A stretch of DNA of 64,000 nt from a virus: the IMG/VR virus record IMGVR_UViG_3300036845_000721, positions 62,001 to 126,000 of that record; one strand, 5' to 3'. Position 1 is the first letter of the stretch; every line of letters begins with the position of its first letter. The position numbers and the translations under genes were made by a program. Under the pieces are notes generated by a model, which saw only the letters and a list, made by a program, of their open reading frames with translations, was not told where the DNA came from and made no database searches. Positions 22,932-31,364 of this stretch are shown piece by piece.

Positions 22932-22943
22932 GAGGAGAGACCG

Positions 22944-23153
22944 ATGGCGAACAAGGCAGGAGTCAAGGGCGAGCTCGTCGTGGACGAGCGCGGCCGGGCC
23001 AGCCTGGCGAGGGTGCGGTCCCGGAACGACATCACCCGGTACGAGGTGGAGGAGTTCCCGGGCGGGGTCCTGGTGCTCATCCCGATCGTGAGCGTGCGCG
23101 AGTCCGACCTGCCCGCGGACGTGCGCGCCAAGCTGCGCAAGGAAGACCGCTGA
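22944..23153 (+). CDS. AbrB/SpoVT-like small DNA-binding protein
   Basis: 69 aa with GGGAGGAGAG upstream of the ATG. GELVVDERGRASLARVRSRND and TRYEVEEFPGGVLVLIP follow the swapped-hairpin AbrB pattern (strand, short loop, helix, strand). Such proteins are dimeric transcription regulators or antitoxins. No toxin partner is recognised next to it. It probably regulates the rightward arm; the target sites could be the boxes upstream. Confidence 0.5.
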   Translation: MANKAGVKGELVVDERGRASLARVRSRNDITRYEVEEFPGGVLVLIPIVSVRESDLPADVRAKLRKEDR

Positions 23154-23187
23154 GCTGGGGAAACGCGGGCGTGACAGGATGGTGCCC

Positions 23188-23469
23188 ATGACCCGCATGG
23201 ACGTCACCATCCACGACACCGACAGCACCACGGAGATCGCGCGGAAGCTGAGCGAGGCGCTGAACTGGGCGCACGAGCTCCGCGGCGCGGCCATGGTCTG
23301 GTACCGCGGCGAGCAGGTCGCCATGATCGTGCCGCCGAACGCCGGGCTGGCCTGGGCGCATGCCGAGGAGGCCGCCCGGCTGAGCGATATCGCGACCGCG
23401 GCGTCCGGGATCGCGCCATCCGGGATGCCCGCCCAGTCCCTGCCCAGGCTGCGGCCGGACCGCTTCTGA
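23188..23469 (+). CDS. Hypothetical protein, 93 aa
   Basis: The ATG at 23188 (MTRMDVTIHDTDS) has a weak AGGATGG upstream. An alternative ATG lies 9 nt before it. Alpha/beta with a strand-turn-strand (GAAMVWYRGEQVAMIVPP). No family is recognised. Confidence 0.55.
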   Translation: MTRMDVTIHDTDSTTEIARKLSEALNWAHELRGAAMVWYRGEQVAMIVPPNAGLAWAHAEEAARLSDIATAASGIAPSGMPAQSLPRLRPDRF

Positions 23470-23602
23470 GCTGCGCTGCCAGCCGCTGCCGCTCGCCCGC
23501 CGCGCGGCGCTGAGCAGGCACTTCCGGTAATCCGCCGCGGAGCCAGGCCCTGGCCCGTTACGATGGTCCGGCCGGGGATCGCCCGGCGGCTCGGAGGAAA
23601 CC

Positions 23603-23917
23603 GTGACCACCCTCGCAACGGAGGTGCGCCGCGGCATGCACCGGCACAGTGACGAGGCCGTGGCTGCCGTCGTGCTCCATGCGCTCCTGGGACTGCGCAC
23701 TGACCCGGCTGATGACCCGGCCTGGACGGCGGTGCCGCCGGAGGTCCGGGCCGTGCTGACCGAGCGGGTCAGGCAGATCCGGGCCGGCGTGCTGCCGCGT
23801 GAGCAGTACGAGAACATGGCCGGCCCCGGTGACCCCCCGTACAGCGACCTGCCGGTGACCCGGCGCGATGAGGATCAGCTGGAATGGCTGGTGACCCAGG
23901 CGCTGACCGGGGACTGA
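23603..23917 (+). CDS. Hypothetical protein, 104 aa
   Basis: GTG start with GGAGGAAACC upstream. Helical (SDEAVAAVVLHALLGLR) with an acidic C-terminus. The preceding gap (23470-23602) shows no gene. Confidence 0.55.
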   Translation: MTTLATEVRRGMHRHSDEAVAAVVLHALLGLRTDPADDPAWTAVPPEVRAVLTERVRQIRAGVLPREQYENMAGPGDPPYSDLPVTRRDEDQLEWLVTQALTGD

Positions 23918-24099
23918 CCCGGGCCATCGCCGCGCTGCGGGCGGCCGGGTTCCCGGTCACTGACCCGGGTGATGACCCGCCGGATCCCTGCTGCCGGAAC
24001 TGCGGGTGCAGCCTGCCGGTTCACGAGCGCCACGGCGCCAGCCGGTGCGCGAACCGGCGCCGCTGCCGCTGCCCGGGCTGGCGGGCGCCGCGGGAATGA
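23884..24099 (+). CDS. Hypothetical Cys-rich protein, 71 aa
   Basis: Overlaps the end of the previous gene by 34 nt, so the exact start is uncertain. The C-terminal half has CCRNCGCSLP, CANRRRCRCPGW, consistent with a zinc-binding miniprotein. Confidence 0.45.
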   Translation: MAGDPGADRGLTRAIAALRAAGFPVTDPGDDPPDPCCRNCGCSLPVHERHGASRCANRRRCRCPGWRAPRE

Positions 24100-24139
24100 C
24101 CCGGAACCGGGTCGCGGAATACCGCAGCCGGCGGTGATG

Positions 24140-24169
24140 TTGGGCACGTCAAGCATTCAGCGTGATACT
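24140..24169 (+). promoter_or_regulatory. Candidate promoter of the conjugation-like operon
   Basis: TTGGGC (24140-24145), 18-nt spacer, GATACT (24164-24169) fit an actinobacterial housekeeping promoter. It lies about 90 bp upstream of the DUF2637 gene. Confidence 0.35.
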
Positions 24170-24187
24170 CTGAGCGTCACGCTACGA

Positions 24188-24217
24188 AGGCCGGTCCCGC
24201 GGTACCGGAACCGGCCT
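24188..24217 (+). terminator. Hairpin in leader of the DUF2637 gene
   Basis: AGGCCGGT (24188-24195) pairs with ACCGGCCT (24210-24217) with a 14-nt loop. No T-run follows. It could end upstream transcription or act as an attenuator of the operon. Confidence 0.35.
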
Positions 24218-24255
24218 CCTGAACCGGATCGACCGAGCTAGGCGGTGACCGGCAC

Positions 24256-25269
24256 GTGAAGCAGCATACGATCAACCCCGGCTCCGGCACGAGGGCGCCC
24301 GGCGATATTGCCGTGGCCGTGCTGCTGGCCCTCGGCGCCGTCTTCGAGCGCCGTCCCCGCACCCACCGCGCGTGGATCGCGGCCGTTCCGATCGTCGCCG
24401 TCAACTACGTCGCGTTCCGCGCCCAGCTGCGGTACTGGGAAACCTACCTCAGCCATAGCGACGCCCTGCTGGTGTCCGCCGCGCTCGAATCGATCGCGAT
24501 CTACCTGGCCTGGCAGGCGCACGTCGCCCAGCTCGCCGACGACTCCGCGCTCCGGCTGCGGCTCGCCGCCTACGGCATGGCCGCGGGCATCGGCGCGCTG
24601 AACTACAGCCACTACATGCACCCGGGCTGGCGGCCCACCCCCGCCGCCGTCGTGTTCGGCGGCATGTCCGCTATCTCGCCTTGGCTGTGGTCCATCCACT
24701 CCCGCCGCGAGTCCCGCGACGCGCTGAAGGCGACCGGCCAGATCGATCCGCACGCCGTCCGGCTCGGCGCCACCCGCTGGATCTGGCACCTGTACCGGTG
24801 CTTCCGGGTCATGTGGGCCGCCAGCTGGATCGGCGAGACCCGGCCGGCCGAGGCCATCAAGCTGATCCAGGAGGACCGGATCCTTACCGCCAGCGGGGCT
24901 GGTGATGTTCTTACCGCGGACATCGAGAGCCGTCAGCCGGATCACGGCCCGGTTCGCGAGCCGGTTCCCGGCACCGCCCGCCCGGCGGCGCTTCCCCGGC
25001 CGGCCCGGGCCACGATGCCGGGTCACGGGGGCAAGTCGAACCTGGCGGCGGTCCGGGTCGCTGAGCTGAAGGCGGTCACCGAGCAGGAACTGGCCGTGGC
25101 GCTGGCTGCCGTGCCCGTGCTGCCCAGCGTCCGGTCGCTGGCTGATCACGAGAAGCTGGCCGGGCACGGATCGGAGTCCAGCCGGCGCCGGGCGGCGAGG
25201 CGGGTGCTGGCAGCGGTCAGCGCGCAGCGCAACGGAGGATCCCCTCATGACAGCGTCGACAGGGCCTAG
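24256..25269 (+). CDS. DUF2637 membrane protein (SpdB2-like)
   Basis: 337 aa. Hydrophobic segments near 16-30, 42-56, 75-95, 107-120 and 132-150 are followed by RESRDALKATGQIDPHAVRL and RWIWHLYRCFRVMW, a pattern typical of DUF2637 proteins encoded with Streptomyces conjugation (spd) genes. The C-terminal third is charged and ends in an Arg-rich helix. It begins a cluster leading to a TraB/FtsK-like translocase, suggesting a role at the membrane in DNA movement between or within hyphae. Confidence 0.65.
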   Translation: MKQHTINPGSGTRAPGDIAVAVLLALGAVFERRPRTHRAWIAAVPIVAVNYVAFRAQLRYWETYLSHSDALLVSAALESIAIYLAWQAHVAQLADDSALRLRLAAYGMAAGIGALNYSHYMHPGWRPTPAAVVFGGMSAISPWLWSIHSRRESRDALKATGQIDPHAVRLGATRWIWHLYRCFRVMWAASWIGETRPAEAIKLIQEDRILTASGAGDVLTADIESRQPDHGPVREPVPGTARPAALPRPARATMPGHGGKSNLAAVRVAELKAVTEQELAVALAAVPVLPSVRSLADHEKLAGHGSESSRRRAARRVLAAVSAQRNGGSPHDSVDRA

Positions 25270-27208
25270 CGGTCCCGCCGCCCCGGGCGGCCATGTCCGC
25301 TGGCGGCGCCGGCTGCTGATCGGGCTGGCCGTCGCGACCGGCATCGTCATGTTCGCCCGCACGGCCGGGCTCCGGACGGCGGAGATCACCGGAGGCGGTC
25401 TCGCGGTCGCCGGCCTGGTCGGCCTGTACCTGTGGCGCGGCCCGAAGCTGCACAAGCACCTGCGGGGGCTGCGCGGCGGGGGTCACAGCAGGACCGGCAG
25501 CCTCAACTGGCCCGGCCAGCGCGGCAAGGGACTGCCCAGCATCCGGTCGCCGGGGCACAGGCGCTTGGGCGGTTCCCGGGCGGGTATGCGCGCTGGTAGC
25601 CGGCACCGTCCGGCTATGGCTCCGTTCCGCCGCGCGGGCGGTGCCGGCCCCAGAGCAGGGTCACGCCATCGCAGGGGTCTCGGCAGGGTCTTCGGCTCTG
25701 CCGGTGCGCGGCGCCGTCCCGGCGGCCCGTCGCTGTCCGGCCGCCGGGGCGGCACAGGCCGTGGCCTGACGGGCCGGCGCAGCACTGGCCGTAGTCTGAC
25801 GGGCCGGCGCAGCACTGGTCGTGGCCTGACGGGCCGGCGCAGGCTTGCCGGGAGTTCCGGGACGTCCCGCCGGGGTTCCGGGGCAGCTCGCCGGCGTTCC
25901 GCCAGCCGCTTCTCACCGTCTCGCCGGCGATCCGGGGCTTTCCGCGGGTCTCGCCGGGTTTCCGGTGGTTCCCGCGGAGGATCGCGGGGTTCCGGACGGA
26001 CAAGGCCGGGATCGCGCGGTGCCGGATCACGCCGTCGCAGCCTGTTTCACCCCTTCAGCGGGCGCCGTCGCCCCGTCAGCGGCTCGCGCGGTCGCGGCGG
26101 CGCCCGGCCTGCGGGCCGCCGTATCCGCATTCTCGGGCTGTTCAGCCGCCGTCCGGCTGGCAGCAGCGGGCCGCGGGCGCGCCGGTCTCCCGCCCGGCCG
26201 CCCGGCCGCGTGCGCCGGGCCTGGCAGCGGCTGGGCGCCGCCCGTGCTGCGCGCGGTCCCGGCCCGGCCCGCTACGCGTGGTGGCGGCTGCGCGGAAGCC
26301 CCGGGACGCCCGGCAGCCGCGGCTCCCGGCGCCGCGCGCTGCGCAACCGCCGCAAGGCCTGGCGCCGCCGGCTCAAGGCGAACCCGGCGCTTGCCCGGCG
26401 CCGGCCCTGGTACGCGCCATGGCGCATGCAGCCGGGCGGGAAGCCCGCGCTGCGGCACCGGCTCAGCCGGCGGGTCCGCACCTGGCGCCGGCGGCACCGG
26501 CTGTACGCGCCGCGCAACCGGCAGGGCCGCCGGCTCACCTGGCGGGACCGGATCGCGCGCAGGTGGCACATCTGGCGCGGTCACCCGGGCTCCGGCGCCA
26601 TCCTGCTGGGCGGCCGGCCCCGGCTGAGCCGCCGGGTCGCTGCCCGGGCACGCCGGATCGCCAGCCCGCGGCGCTGGCGCTGGCTGCGCAGGCACCGTCA
26701 GGCTCCGCCCCGGCAGATGCCGGCCTGGACCGGCGCGGCCGGGCAGCGGATCAACCACCACCGCCAGTACCGGTGGCTGCGCGGCGGCACTCCGGTCCGG
26801 CCGCAGCCGCAGCCGCAGCCGCGCCGGCAGCGCGGCGCCCAGCCCGCAGGCAACGGCAGCAGCCGCAGTAACGGGTCCGGTCCCGTCCCGGGAGCCGGCC
26901 AGACACGAGGAGGAGCAATGGACACAGGCGCGATGGCAGAGTCGATCCGGGAGCAGGGCAACCACGAGTTTGTCGACCCGCAGGACGTGCACGACACCCT
27001 GACCGGGATGCACGAGATCGTGGCGGCAATGCACGACGCCCTGCAGGTGATGGCCCAGCACCTGGCCGAGTCCGGCGTGCACCCGGCGTACGCCGAGGCG
27101 ACGGCCGAGGCGGCGAATCAGATGACCGGGATCGCCGACGGCCTGCAGTCCGTCACCCAGGGCGGCGTGATGCAGGGTCCGGGCGGCGGCGGCGGAGGCA
27201 GCGGCTGA
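25247..27208 (+). CDS. Giant Arg-rich membrane-tethered protein with nested C-terminal gene
   Basis: The 653-aa frame starts with two hydrophobic segments (about 22-40 and 46-64). It continues with some 480 residues dominated by Arg, Gly, Ser and Pro, then Trp/Arg-rich sequence (WRRRLKANPALARRRPWYAPW). At 26918 an in-frame ATG has GAGGAGGAGCA upstream and opens a normal acidic 96-aa protein (MDTGAMAESIREQGNHEF...), so the last part may be translated separately. The basic part could bind DNA or RNA at the membrane. It overlaps the preceding gene by 23 nt. Confidence 0.5.
   Translation: MTASTGPSGPAAPGGHVRWRRRLLIGLAVATGIVMFARTAGLRTAEITGGGLAVAGLVGLYLWRGPKLHKHLRGLRGGGHSRTGSLNWPGQRGKGLPSIRSPGHRRLGGSRAGMRAGSRHRPAMAPFRRAGGAGPRAGSRHRRGLGRVFGSAGARRRPGGPSLSGRRGGTGRGLTGRRSTGRSLTGRRSTGRGLTGRRRLAGSSGTSRRGSGAARRRSASRFSPSRRRSGAFRGSRRVSGGSRGGSRGSGRTRPGSRGAGSRRRSLFHPFSGRRRPVSGSRGRGGARPAGRRIRILGLFSRRPAGSSGPRARRSPARPPGRVRRAWQRLGAARAARGPGPARYAWWRLRGSPGTPGSRGSRRRALRNRRKAWRRRLKANPALARRRPWYAPWRMQPGGKPALRHRLSRRVRTWRRRHRLYAPRNRQGRRLTWRDRIARRWHIWRGHPGSGAILLGGRPRLSRRVAARARRIASPRRWRWLRRHRQAPPRQMPAWTGAAGQRINHHRQYRWLRGGTPVRPQPQPQPRRQRGAQPAGNGSSRSNGSGPVPGAGQTRGGAMDTGAMAESIREQGNHEFVDPQDVHDTLTGMHEIVAAMHDALQVMAQHLAESGVHPAYAEATAEAANQMTGIADGLQSVTQGGVMQGPGGGGGGSG
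25766..25845. repeat. 30-bp tandem coding repeat
   Basis: CTGACGGGCCGGCGCAGCAC recurs at 25766, 25796 and in part at 25826, encoding the 10-residue unit TGRRSTGRSL. It shows expansion by unequal exchange within the Arg-rich gene. Confidence 0.7.
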
Positions 27209-27212
27209 CCGC

Positions 27213-27551
27213 ATGACGGATGCCCGGGACCCGCTGTTCGTCCCGGCCGCCAGGTGCGGTCGCGGGACGATCGACGGCGCCGTCTGGCGGCCCGGTGACC
27301 CGGTCAAGCACCTCGGGCCGCCGGGGCACCTGGGCATCCGCCTGTGGTCGAAGCTGTTCAGCACCCGGTGCGGTCTCGGCCCGCAGCCGGAGCCGGGGTA
27401 CGGCCGGTGGCAGCCGCAGGAGCACGACGGGTTCCGTGAGGATGACGACTACTGGTGCCCGCCCTGCCTGGACCAGGCGGGCATCAGCTACGAGCTATGG
27501 CCTGACGATGAGCCGGAGGGAGGCGGCAGTGAGCAGCGACCAGGACCGTGA
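27213..27551 (+). CDS. Hypothetical protein, 112 aa
   Basis: It follows the Arg-rich gene by 4 nt and overlaps the translocase start by 23 nt. It contains a CGRG, a later Cys and CPPC near the C-terminus, which may form a zinc site, and many Pro/Gly/Trp. No family is recognised, but its place suggests a role with the translocase. Confidence 0.55.
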   Translation: MTDARDPLFVPAARCGRGTIDGAVWRPGDPVKHLGPPGHLGIRLWSKLFSTRCGLGPQPEPGYGRWQPQEHDGFREDDDYWCPPCLDQAGISYELWPDDEPEGGGSEQRPGP

Positions 27552-29619
27552 CGGCCGGGAGACCCCGCCGCGTGACGCCGGCGGCCGGTGGACCCCGTCC
27601 GGGCGCGATGACGGCTGGCGGCAGGAGGACAGGCCGGAACAGCCGGAGCGCCCGCATGCCCCGTCGCTGGCCCGGCACTGCGGGGAGAGCTCGCTGGTAG
27701 CCGTGCTGTCGGTGCTGCTGGCGGCCTACCTGCTCCCGGCCTCGGTGCCGATGTGGATGCCGTTGTCGGCGCTCATCGCGGTCACCACGGTCACCTGGTA
27801 CGTGACCTTCCAGATGACCCGGTCGCGGCACCTGTCCGGCTACATGCTCGCCTGGGGCCTGCTGATCACCGGCTGGTTCACCCTCGCCCGGACCGACGGC
27901 GTGCACGAGCAGGTCATCGCCCTGCTGTTCATCCCGGCGATCGTGCTGGCGTTCCTGGGCGTGCCCGCCATTAGCCGCTACCGGGAAGTGCTCGCCGCCG
28001 GGGACCAGGCCGCGCGGGACAAGGCCGGCACCGCGATCCTGCGGCACTGGGAGCAGGTCCTGGAGGCGCACGGGGCGCACGGCGCTAAGGTGCTGGACGT
28101 GGTGCGGCACGACGGCAGCCTGGAGATCCGCGGCCGTCTCCCCCGCGCCGTCCCGGGCCGGACCACGATGACCTTCGCCCAGCTGCAGGCGCTCGGCCCG
28201 GAGATCGCGGTGAGCGAGCGCCGCAACGAGGACGGGATCTACTTCTCCAAGCCCGAGGACGGGTCCGCCGCCGACTTCGTGCTGCACGTCCGGGACCGGC
28301 GGTCCGGGCAGCGGGCACCGGTCCACCTGCCGGTCCGGCACGTTCCGCTGTCCGTCAACCGGTCGTTCGGGGTGGGCGTGCTGGACAGCGGCCGGGAGTA
28401 CGGCACGCTGCTGCGCGAGAAGCACATCCAGATCATCGGCGTTACCCGGGTCGGCAAGAGCAACCTGATCAACGTGTTCATTGACCGGATCGGCGGGATG
28501 ATCGACGCGCTGATCTGGATGATCGATATGAAGGGCGGGAGGACCAGCCGCCCGTGGATCGTGCCGTGGCTGCAGGGGCTCACGCCGCGCCCGGTTATCG
28601 ACTGGATGGCCACCACCCGCGAGGAAACCAAGATCATGCTGGACACCGCGCTGCTGGCGGTGCAGACCCGGGCCGGGTACCCGGGGTTCGAGAAGATCAT
28701 CCCGTCCCGTGACACTCCGGCGATCATCCTGATCTGCGACGACGTCGGCCGCTGTTTCGGGCACGGCGTCCGGGAAGGCGGCATCAGCAACTACGGCATG
28801 TCCCAGCTCGGCGCGCAGTTCACCGAGCTGGCCGGGTCTGAGGCCGGGGTGCTGATCGGGGCCGGCCAGCGGGCCAACGTGGAGCTGTGGGGCGGCACCG
28901 CGATGAAGTCCCAGTCCGAGCTGCGGTTCGGGCTGCGGGCCACGTCGTCGGCGGACGGCGCGCAGGTTTTCCCGGATAACGCGCAGGCGGCCCGGATGGT
29001 CGCCGGGCTGCGGGACAAGGGCGACTGCCTGGTCAAGGACGGCCCGGACATCAGCCCGGTCGTGCACCTGTACCGGGTCGGCGACGCGGACCGGATCACC
29101 AAGCGGGCGCTGTGGGCCGGCGACTACCGCCCGGAACCCGAGCGGCGGCTGATCGAGGCGATGGGCAGCGCGTATTCCGAGCGCTGGGACCGGTCCGCGA
29201 GCCTGCTGGACGAGTGGCGGCGGACGGCCGGCATCCCGGAGCCGACGGAGCCTGGCGGGCCGGATGACGACGGCGACGGCGATGATTCCGATCCGGATGA
29301 CTGGGACGCGAAGCGTTTCGAGCGCGAGTTCGGCCGGATTGTCGCGCAGGTGCCGGACGCGGAGGCGCCGGCCGACCCGCGCCGGAAGGTGATGTGGCGG
29401 ATCCTGCGCGACGCCGGCTGGGCGGGCCTGAGCGTCAAGTCCATCGTCATCCGGCTGGACACCGCGGGGGCGATGACCCGGCGGGACGTCGTGCACCACT
29501 GGCTCAAGGAAGACGAGCAGAAGGGCTGGGTGCGCCGCGGGAAGCGCGGTACCCAGCCGGTGTGGATCTGGTCCGGGCACGGCGATGCGGACTACATACT
29601 GGACGCCGAGGCGATGTAG
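27529..29619 (+). CDS. Membrane-anchored FtsK/TraB-like DNA translocase
   Basis: The GTG at 27529 follows GGAGGGAGG; earlier in-frame ATGs lack a site. The 696-aa protein has a charged N-terminus, four hydrophobic segments (about 53-155), a linker domain, a Walker A GVTRVGKSN (304-312) and a Walker B AIILICDD (about 398-405). The last 80 residues look like a winged helix (WRILRDAGWAGLSVKSIVIRL), as in FtsK-gamma and the TraB proteins that move double-stranded plasmid DNA in Streptomyces. With DUF2637 upstream it suggests conjugation-like transfer rather than capsid packaging. Confidence 0.75.
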   Translation: MSSDQDRDGRETPPRDAGGRWTPSGRDDGWRQEDRPEQPERPHAPSLARHCGESSLVAVLSVLLAAYLLPASVPMWMPLSALIAVTTVTWYVTFQMTRSRHLSGYMLAWGLLITGWFTLARTDGVHEQVIALLFIPAIVLAFLGVPAISRYREVLAAGDQAARDKAGTAILRHWEQVLEAHGAHGAKVLDVVRHDGSLEIRGRLPRAVPGRTTMTFAQLQALGPEIAVSERRNEDGIYFSKPEDGSAADFVLHVRDRRSGQRAPVHLPVRHVPLSVNRSFGVGVLDSGREYGTLLREKHIQIIGVTRVGKSNLINVFIDRIGGMIDALIWMIDMKGGRTSRPWIVPWLQGLTPRPVIDWMATTREETKIMLDTALLAVQTRAGYPGFEKIIPSRDTPAIILICDDVGRCFGHGVREGGISNYGMSQLGAQFTELAGSEAGVLIGAGQRANVELWGGTAMKSQSELRFGLRATSSADGAQVFPDNAQAARMVAGLRDKGDCLVKDGPDISPVVHLYRVGDADRITKRALWAGDYRPEPERRLIEAMGSAYSERWDRSASLLDEWRRTAGIPEPTEPGGPDDDGDGDDSDPDDWDAKRFEREFGRIVAQVPDAEAPADPRRKVMWRILRDAGWAGLSVKSIVIRLDTAGAMTRRDVVHHWLKEDEQKGWVRRGKRGTQPVWIWSGHGDADYILDAEAM

Positions 29620-29661
29620 CATGTATGCAGGTTGCTGTACGCAAAGAGCAGGAGACAGGCT

Positions 29662-29955
29662 ATGTTCCGGGTAACTCAGATCGACCTGGACGAGGGCGAG
29701 GAAATCTCCGTCCTGTACGCGGTCGCCGACTCCGCGACGGCAGAGGTCATCCGGCCGTTCACGGACCCGGCCGGCTTCGACTGCCGGACGGGCACCCTGT
29801 CGGACGGCACGGTCAGGATCCGGCTGACCATCGGCGCGGCTCACGACATCCTGGAGGTGACCGGCAAGATCCCGGGCGATAACCCGCACTGGCCGCTCAC
29901 CACGATCGTGAACAACAGCCTGTTCGGCATAATCAGCTCACTGGAAGGCTGGTGA
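29662..29955 (+). CDS. Hypothetical protein, 97 aa
   Basis: The ATG at 29662 has AGCAGGAGACAGGCT upstream, close to the left-arm SAS. An ATG 30 nt earlier has no site. Beta-rich and acidic (RVTQIDLDEGEEISVLYAVA). No family is recognised. Confidence 0.65.
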   Translation: MFRVTQIDLDEGEEISVLYAVADSATAEVIRPFTDPAGFDCRTGTLSDGTVRIRLTIGAAHDILEVTGKIPGDNPHWPLTTIVNNSLFGIISSLEGW

Positions 29956-29958
29956 CTC

Positions 29959-30345
29959 GTGGAACTTCCCGGCAGGGTGCAGATCGAGGTGCTGGCCGCG
30001 GGCGCCGTCGCCATCGGCGGCCTCGCCCTGTTCCGCGGTATCGCCCGGTCGGCCGCAGCGCACGCCGGCGAGATCATGACCGTCGCGCGGGACGCTGCCA
30101 CCGCCGTCATCGCCGCGGCCGGGCTGGCGGTCCTGCTGCTGACGGCCCGCACGGTTGCCCGGCAGGAAGGCCGGCACTGCGAGCCGCCGGCCCCGCAGCC
30201 CGCGCAGTACCCGCGGCCCCCGCGCCAGGCGCACCGGCCGGGCGAGGTCGTGCACACCTACACGCTGTACCCGCCCGCAGCTGAGCCCGCGCCCGTCATG
30301 GAGTCCCTGGACGACGAGGCCCTGGCCGAGACCTGGAGGCAGTGA
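29959..30345 (+). CDS. Hypothetical membrane protein, 128 aa
   Basis: GTG start. Two hydrophobic segments (9-27 and 44-64), then a Pro-rich cytoplasmic-like tail (PPAPQPAQYPRPPRQ). No family is recognised; it belongs to the run of small membrane proteins after the translocase. Confidence 0.6.
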   Translation: MELPGRVQIEVLAAGAVAIGGLALFRGIARSAAAHAGEIMTVARDAATAVIAAAGLAVLLLTARTVARQEGRHCEPPAPQPAQYPRPPRQAHRPGEVVHTYTLYPPAAEPAPVMESLDDEALAETWRQ

Positions 30346-30578
30346 TGGTGCCGGACGATCCGGACCGGCAGGCGCTGGGCTACGCTCACGCCGAGCTGGC
30401 TGCCCGGATAACGGGCCGGGGCTGGGGTTCAGGCGGGGAGCAGCCGCCCCGGATGACAGTCGTCGTGCCGGAGTGCTCCCCGGCGCTGGCCGACCCGGCT
30501 TGCCGGGAGCAGCTGGGAGACCTGGTGCTGCTCGGCCGGGCCGAGAACATCGTCGTTGTGCTGGGAGGGGTGCCATGA
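30342..30578 (+). CDS. Hypothetical protein, 78 aa
   Basis: The GTG at 30342 overlaps the upstream stop; an ATG follows directly. Soluble, alpha/beta (PPRMTVVVPECSPAL...NIVVVLGG). No family is recognised. Confidence 0.55.
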   Translation: MMVPDDPDRQALGYAHAELAARITGRGWGSGGEQPPRMTVVVPECSPALADPACREQLGDLVLLGRAENIVVVLGGVP

Positions 30579-30928
30579 CGCCGTACGCCGTGTCCCTCAT
30601 CGCCGTCCTCGCGGTCGCCTGGGCGTACCACGGGATCACCGAGCATCACTGGCACCGGGCGCTGCTGCGGATCGCGGAGCCGCGCACCGTCGTGCCCCCG
30701 GTCCGGCACGAGACCCGCTGGCACGCCATGAGCCACGCTGCCCGGCTCGCGGTCGACCTGGGCCTGGCCGTGGCGGCGGTGGCCCTCGGGACCGCCTGGA
30801 AGATGCAGCCGGCGATCACCATGGTCACGCTGATCGCCGCCGCCGTCATCGCTGTTACCGTGATCGCCGTCCGGAAGCTGTCGAAATCCCTCGGCGGCCG
30901 GCGCCCCGGGAACTGGGAAGGAAACTGA
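30575..30928 (+). CDS. Hypothetical membrane protein, 117 aa
   Basis: The ATG at 30575 overlaps the previous TGA (ATGA) with GGGAGGGG upstream. Three hydrophobic segments (1-16, about 52-67, 72-92) and a basic C-terminus. Its role is unknown; Spd-like spread proteins are similarly small, but similarity is not shown. Confidence 0.6.
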   Translation: MTPYAVSLIAVLAVAWAYHGITEHHWHRALLRIAEPRTVVPPVRHETRWHAMSHAARLAVDLGLAVAAVALGTAWKMQPAITMVTLIAAAVIAVTVIAVRKLSKSLGGRRPGNWEGN

Positions 30929-30929
30929 C

Positions 30930-31046
30930 ATGGATCTCGGAAGGATCATCTTCTACGTCGTGGTGGCCTGGATCATTCTCTGGGCGCTCAACCACGGGGC
31001 GGAAGTAGCCAGCTTTTTCCACTCGTTCGTCAACTCCACCAAGTAG
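30930..31046 (+). CDS. Single-pass micro membrane protein, 38 aa
   Basis: MDLGRIIFYVVVAWIILWAL and a short hydrophilic tail ending TAG at 31044-31046. GGAAGGAAAC precedes the ATG. The next gene has its SAS directly after the stop. Confidence 0.5.
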   Translation: MDLGRIIFYVVVAWIILWALNHGAEVASFFHSFVNSTK

Positions 31047-31055
31047 GAGACAGCC

Positions 31056-31364
31056 ATGCGGATCGGCACCCTGGCCGTGCTGGCCGCCGTCATCGCACTG
31101 GTGTCCCTGCTCGTGCATAACCCGCTGGGCGTTATCGGCGGCATCGGGGTGCTTGGCTACCTGCTCTCGCTGCTTATCGCCCCCAAGGTCAAGTGCCGGT
31201 CCTGCAGCGGCTCCGGGGATCACGGTGACGCGGTGGGATCGTCCGGTATCCGCAGGTGCTGGACCTGCCATGGCCGCAAGGAATACGCCCGCCTCGGTAC
31301 CCGGCTGCTCCGCCCGCAGGTGTACCAGGCGATCCAGTCCGGCCGCCATGGCAGGAACTGGTGA
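31056..31364 (+). CDS. Membrane protein with DnaJ-type zinc motif, 102 aa
   Basis: AGGAGACAGCC precedes the ATG. Two close hydrophobic segments (5-42), then CRSCSGSG (47-54) and CWTCHGRK (68-75), the paired CxxCxGxG-type knuckles of DnaJ-like zinc fingers. Probably a membrane-bound zinc protein facing the cytoplasm. Confidence 0.65.
   Translation: MRIGTLAVLAAVIALVSLLVHNPLGVIGGIGVLGYLLSLLIAPKVKCRSCSGSGDHGDAVGSSGIRRCWTCHGRKEYARLGTRLLRPQVYQAIQSGRHGRNW

Noticed and set aside
24238-25455. 405-aa reading frame on the minus strand
   Set aside because: Opposite to the DUF2637 gene, no start signal, low-complexity Arg/Gly/Pro composition.
27484-29889. 801-aa reading frame on the minus strand
   Set aside because: Mirror of the translocase gene in very GC-rich DNA; Walker motifs, start signal and family support are all on the plus strand.
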